This document shows positions 6,401-8,115 of a DNA stretch of 8,115 bases, piece after piece. A program made the position numbers and the translations under genes. The DNA comes from Allobrachymonas sp. (lineage in GTDB: Bacteria > Pseudomonadota > Gammaproteobacteria > Burkholderiales > Burkholderiaceae_C): contig JAGOGU010000058.1 of the NCBI GenBank assembly GCA_017996515.1, positions 1 to 8,115 on the forward strand, read 5' to 3'. Each line of letters opens with the position of its first letter. Within the stretch, counting starts at the first letter, position 1. The notes below the pieces were generated by a model. That model ran no database searches, had not been told where the DNA came from, and was given only the letters and a program-made list of their open reading frames with translations.

Positions 6401-8115
6401 GCCTTCAGAGAAGAGGTAAATGCAGCAATGCTTTGCTGGCTTGCCATGCCCGCCTGAAAGGCCCCCAGCCCTTGCGCCACAGACTTAAAGCCCGCGTCGT
6501 AAAGCCAAGGCACGGCCTTACCAATGACCGAACTGGCCGCACCGGCCGCGCCCTTGCCAAAGGCACTGACCAAGTTGTTAAACCCCGAGGCAAGGTTGCC
6601 CAGCTGCCCAAGCTGCCCCACTTGCCCGGCCGCCGCCCCGGCACCGCCCAGGCCAAATACGCTACCCACCACGGTTTGCACCACGGGCTGCAGCACCAGG
6701 GTGCTAAAAAGCCGCTTCAGGTACTGCGCCGCATTCTTGCCGCCGCCCATGATGTAGTCGGCCAGGGTGTCGCCAATGGTTTTAGAGGTGCGCTCCCAGT
6801 CTTTGGCGGCCTCTTCGGCGGCTTTGGCGTTGGCCAGGCGTGCGGCATCGCCATCCATAACCTGCAGCAACTCTTTGCGGGCGGCGATTTCGCGCTTGAT
6901 GGCGGCAATTTCTTCCTCGTTGCCCGGTTTGGCTTGAGCCAGGGCTAGGGCCTCTTCCAGGCGGGCGATCCGCAGTTGCTCCAGCGCCTGGGCCTGGCTG
7001 ATGTTGCCGGCCGTGGCCAGCTCGCGGGCCTGCACTTCTTCGCGCAGCTTGGCTACTTGCTCTTCTACTGCCTGCGCCTCTTGGTTGCGCTTGGCGGCGG
7101 CCTCGACCGTCAGGACGGTGGTTTTGGTCAGGGCCTGCTGCTCGATGCGGGCGATTTCGGCACGGTTTTTGGCAATTTGGCTCTCGGCCTCCAGGCTTTT
7201 AGCCTTGCCCTGGGCCTGGCTGGCTAAAAGGGTGTTTTCATCCTTGAGCGCTTGGATGCGGATTTTTGCCTCATCTTGCAGGTAGCCGATTTTGGTCTGG
7301 AAGTATTCTTGCTCGCCAATCAGCCCGGCGCTGCGCATGGCAGACAGCACCGCGTCGGCATCTTCGTAGCTGCCCAGCATGGCGGCGGCGCTGCGCTGCA
7401 CATCTTCCACTGCCAGTTTGTTGGCCTGGGCCATGGCCGCGCCTGCTTGGGCAGTGCCTGCGGTGAGGTTTTTTAACGCCTTGTCGCGCTCGGTGGCCAG
7501 GGCGGATTCGTATTCGGCCATGCGGGCGCGGGCATCAGCCAGGGCACTCTCATCGGCCCCAGTGGCCACCAACGCTTTATAAGCATCGCGGCTGGCCTGC
7601 AATTTTTTATTGAAATCGTCCAGGATGCTGCTTTTGGTGTTCACCCCTTCCAGCGTTTTATTAAACGCTTGACGGGCACCTTCCACGGTCAGAGTCAGAC
7701 CATTGCCTGCGGCATCTGCCGCGCTTTGAGCAGTCTGCTCGGCGGTCTTCAAAACCGCATCCAGGCGCTTAATATCTGCTTCTTTTGTCTTTAACTCTGA
7801 GGCGATCCCGATCTGGCGATCGCTAAAAATGCCGGCTAAAATGCCCGTTTTCCGCTCGACAAGCAGCTCATCGCGCTCTTGCTTAAGCTGCGACAGCTGC
7901 CCGCGTATGCGGGCGATGTCCTCGTTTTCAGCCTTGCCAGCGGCGGCCCGATCTACGGATAGCTTGACCAGCGCTGCCTGCTCTGCGGCCCGCTGGGCGC
8001 TAAAAAATGCGGCGGCCAACGCAGTCAAGGCTGTGATCGCGACACCCACCGGCCCACCCAGCATCCCCACTACGCCGCCAAAGGCGCGGGCCGATACGCT
8101 GGCCGCTTTTTGCGC
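3490..8115 (-). CDS. Tail tape measure protein (lambda gpH type), 5' end outside window
   Basis: 1541 codons plus stop are visible and the frame is open through the right edge. A GTG at 8070 is internal, not the true start. The protein sets tail length and enters the envelope during DNA injection. Visible residues 12-35 are hydrophobic (GGVVGMLGGPVGVAITALTALAAA). About 45-420 is long alpha-helical, coiled-coil sequence rich in Ala, Gln, Glu and Lys. Residues about 435-490 carry the lambda-type segment WERTSKTIGDTLADYIMGGG...LKRLFSTLVLQPVVQ, followed by Gly/Ala-rich hydrophobic stretches to about 640, including IPGVGLIAGAIGGAI. Around 1085-1140 is a block with TGNTQALREKELAALDPANR, seen in other large tape measures. 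Near the end (about 1445-1475) is YAVGTNVVPRDMLAQIHEGE, a usual C-terminal motif, then a terminal coiled coil. It is much longer than lambda gpH (853 residues). No peptidase motif was recognised. Confidence 0.95.
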   Translation of the reverse strand, partial: AQKAASVSARAFGGVVGMLGGPVGVAITALTALAAAFFSAQRAAEQAALVKLSVDRAAAGKAENEDIARIRGQLSQLKQERDELLVERKTGILAGIFSDRQIGIASELKTKEADIKRLDAVLKTAEQTAQSAADAAGNGLTLTVEGARQAFNKTLEGVNTKSSILDDFNKKLQASRDAYKALVATGADESALADARARMAEYESALATERDKALKNLTAGTAQAGAAMAQANKLAVEDVQRSAAAMLGSYEDADAVLSAMRSAGLIGEQEYFQTKIGYLQDEAKIRIQALKDENTLLASQAQGKAKSLEAESQIAKNRAEIARIEQQALTKTTVLTVEAAAKRNQEAQAVEEQVAKLREEVQARELATAGNISQAQALEQLRIARLEEALALAQAKPGNEEEIAAIKREIAARKELLQVMDGDAARLANAKAAEEAAKDWERTSKTIGDTLADYIMGGGKNAAQYLKRLFSTLVLQPVVQTVVGSVFGLGGAGAAAGQVGQLGQLGNLASGFNNLVSAFGKGAAGAASSVIGKAVPWLYDAGFKSVAQGLGAFQAGMASQQSIAAFTSSLKAGGAQMAGALAGAVMNGFAGYGISKLISGGYEVNKYVNKIAGVASAIPGVGLIAGAIGGAINRLFGRKLKDTGIEGTFGGEAGFVGNTYEYYKGGLFRSDKTKRNPLDEATRKEFADYYAGMVFNTQSLGSVLGLDSSGLNNFSSGIKLSLKGLKPEEQEAKINEEFARIQNELAQQVIGTMVTQASKTEASALYAQWTASGLANRLYSDRSIDNPTAHLDDADRQLLEKVSGFLNISTSGGSAFWGGQIGSRLAQQAAAPDTYIPSEYALADEKAIDTLTRLATSLTTVNAVLEELNHTLYAGSLAGADMAYKLSELFGGMEGFTAATSSFYQNFFTADEQRSKLQAKLSEAFSAVDLTLPDIDSSNAREQYRKLAEAQDLATESGREAWAVIMQLGDAFASITPTMEEAAQAIAQQWMDLENRVLAVQDKFRTPEQRLNAQYDSIAGGLIGAGLSTMQQPELSSMLMQSSKDEIYALAQEVWSLGHLSIEARNALLDAADALADLKDAARQQRDGLMSTLWQMTGNTQALREKELAALDPANRALQAMIYALGDLQNAAAEAAQKTQQAWSSWSTASGLALQYTGDSSGLRAQEAILRAQLSSAGVVDTGKLQELIGIEQSLFNAQKQQQAEAQRLQAQITQERLSGLRDELAAARALADAAKRLGDYAHDLFSSSASGLSESDRMSALAAEYGTLKDSARAGNVDAFGRLQSVTGDYLGLASTLATSGSDYSITAGRMAAELEALAKAQELVGQAQATGIEAQMEQLTAQTQIAQEQFEVSSIAKALIAKSMQEQADIWDRENTQRENLLALQERAALSLSTMHLDFGKAMSPLLAGAASNIERPISARLDVLIGALSPANTGSASVRVPAYAVGTNVVPRDMLAQIHEGEAIIPKAFNPWAGGTGIAGGAVQGDTNALLAEIRALREQSARLEARLQGIERSSQQLADQFDNVTAGGNAMATEVMA

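Noticed and set aside
6022..6948. Plus-strand 308-residue open frame opposite the tape measure gene
   Set aside because: It is antisense to a clear coding gene. Long reverse-strand frames are expected in high-GC sequence, and the product has no recognisable domain.
8062..8070. GTG at 8070 (or ATG at 8064) as the true start of the tape measure gene
   Set aside because: The frame stays open to the edge and encodes tape-measure-like sequence (AQKAASVSARAFGGV) directly upstream. There is no ribosome-binding site, and the hydrophobic segment would be an abnormal N-terminus.

Overview
The window is the distal part of a phage or prophage tail module. Every gene reads right to left on the minus strand, and the genes are packed so tightly that stop and start codons overlap. 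High GC overall and the type of tail proteins suggest a phage of a high-GC proteobacterium. A Burkholderiales/Comamonadaceae host is my best guess, from general resemblance only. No chromosomal gene, tRNA, IS element, CRISPR array or integrase is visible.

In transcription order the layout is as follows. (1) 8115-3490: a very long lambda-type tail tape measure protein, cut off by the right window edge. (2) 3490-2531: a 319-residue tail protein with a carbohydrate-binding-like N-terminal segment. (3) 2531-1080: a 483-residue tail fibre with an Ala/Ser-rich shaft and a glycine-rich C-terminal adhesin-like half. (4) 1064-657: a tail fibre accessory protein of about 135 residues. (5) 660-421: a conserved-looking small phage protein of 79 residues. 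(6) 420-272: a non-coding gap holding two possible hairpins. (7) 271-56: a 71-residue homologue of the phage Mu translational regulator Com. (8) 87-1: the first 29 codons of a D12-class DNA adenine methylase, cut off by the left edge.

Genes 1-5 build the tail and its host-recognition tip: a ruler, a tail or tip protein, a receptor-binding fibre and a likely fibre partner. Genes 7-8 look like a counterpart of the Mu com-mom DNA-modification operon, in which Com switches on translation of the modification enzyme. The most interesting signal is an imperfect hairpin at 84-119. It would bury both the Shine-Dalgarno sequence and the start codon of the methylase, as the translation-inhibitor stem-loop of Mu mom does, although the enzyme here belongs to a different family from Mom. 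The Com homologue has also lost one of its four zinc-finger cysteines (Cys to Tyr). A com-modification operon after the tail genes is the layout of the right end of Mu-like transposable phages, so the phage end may lie a short distance left of position 1.
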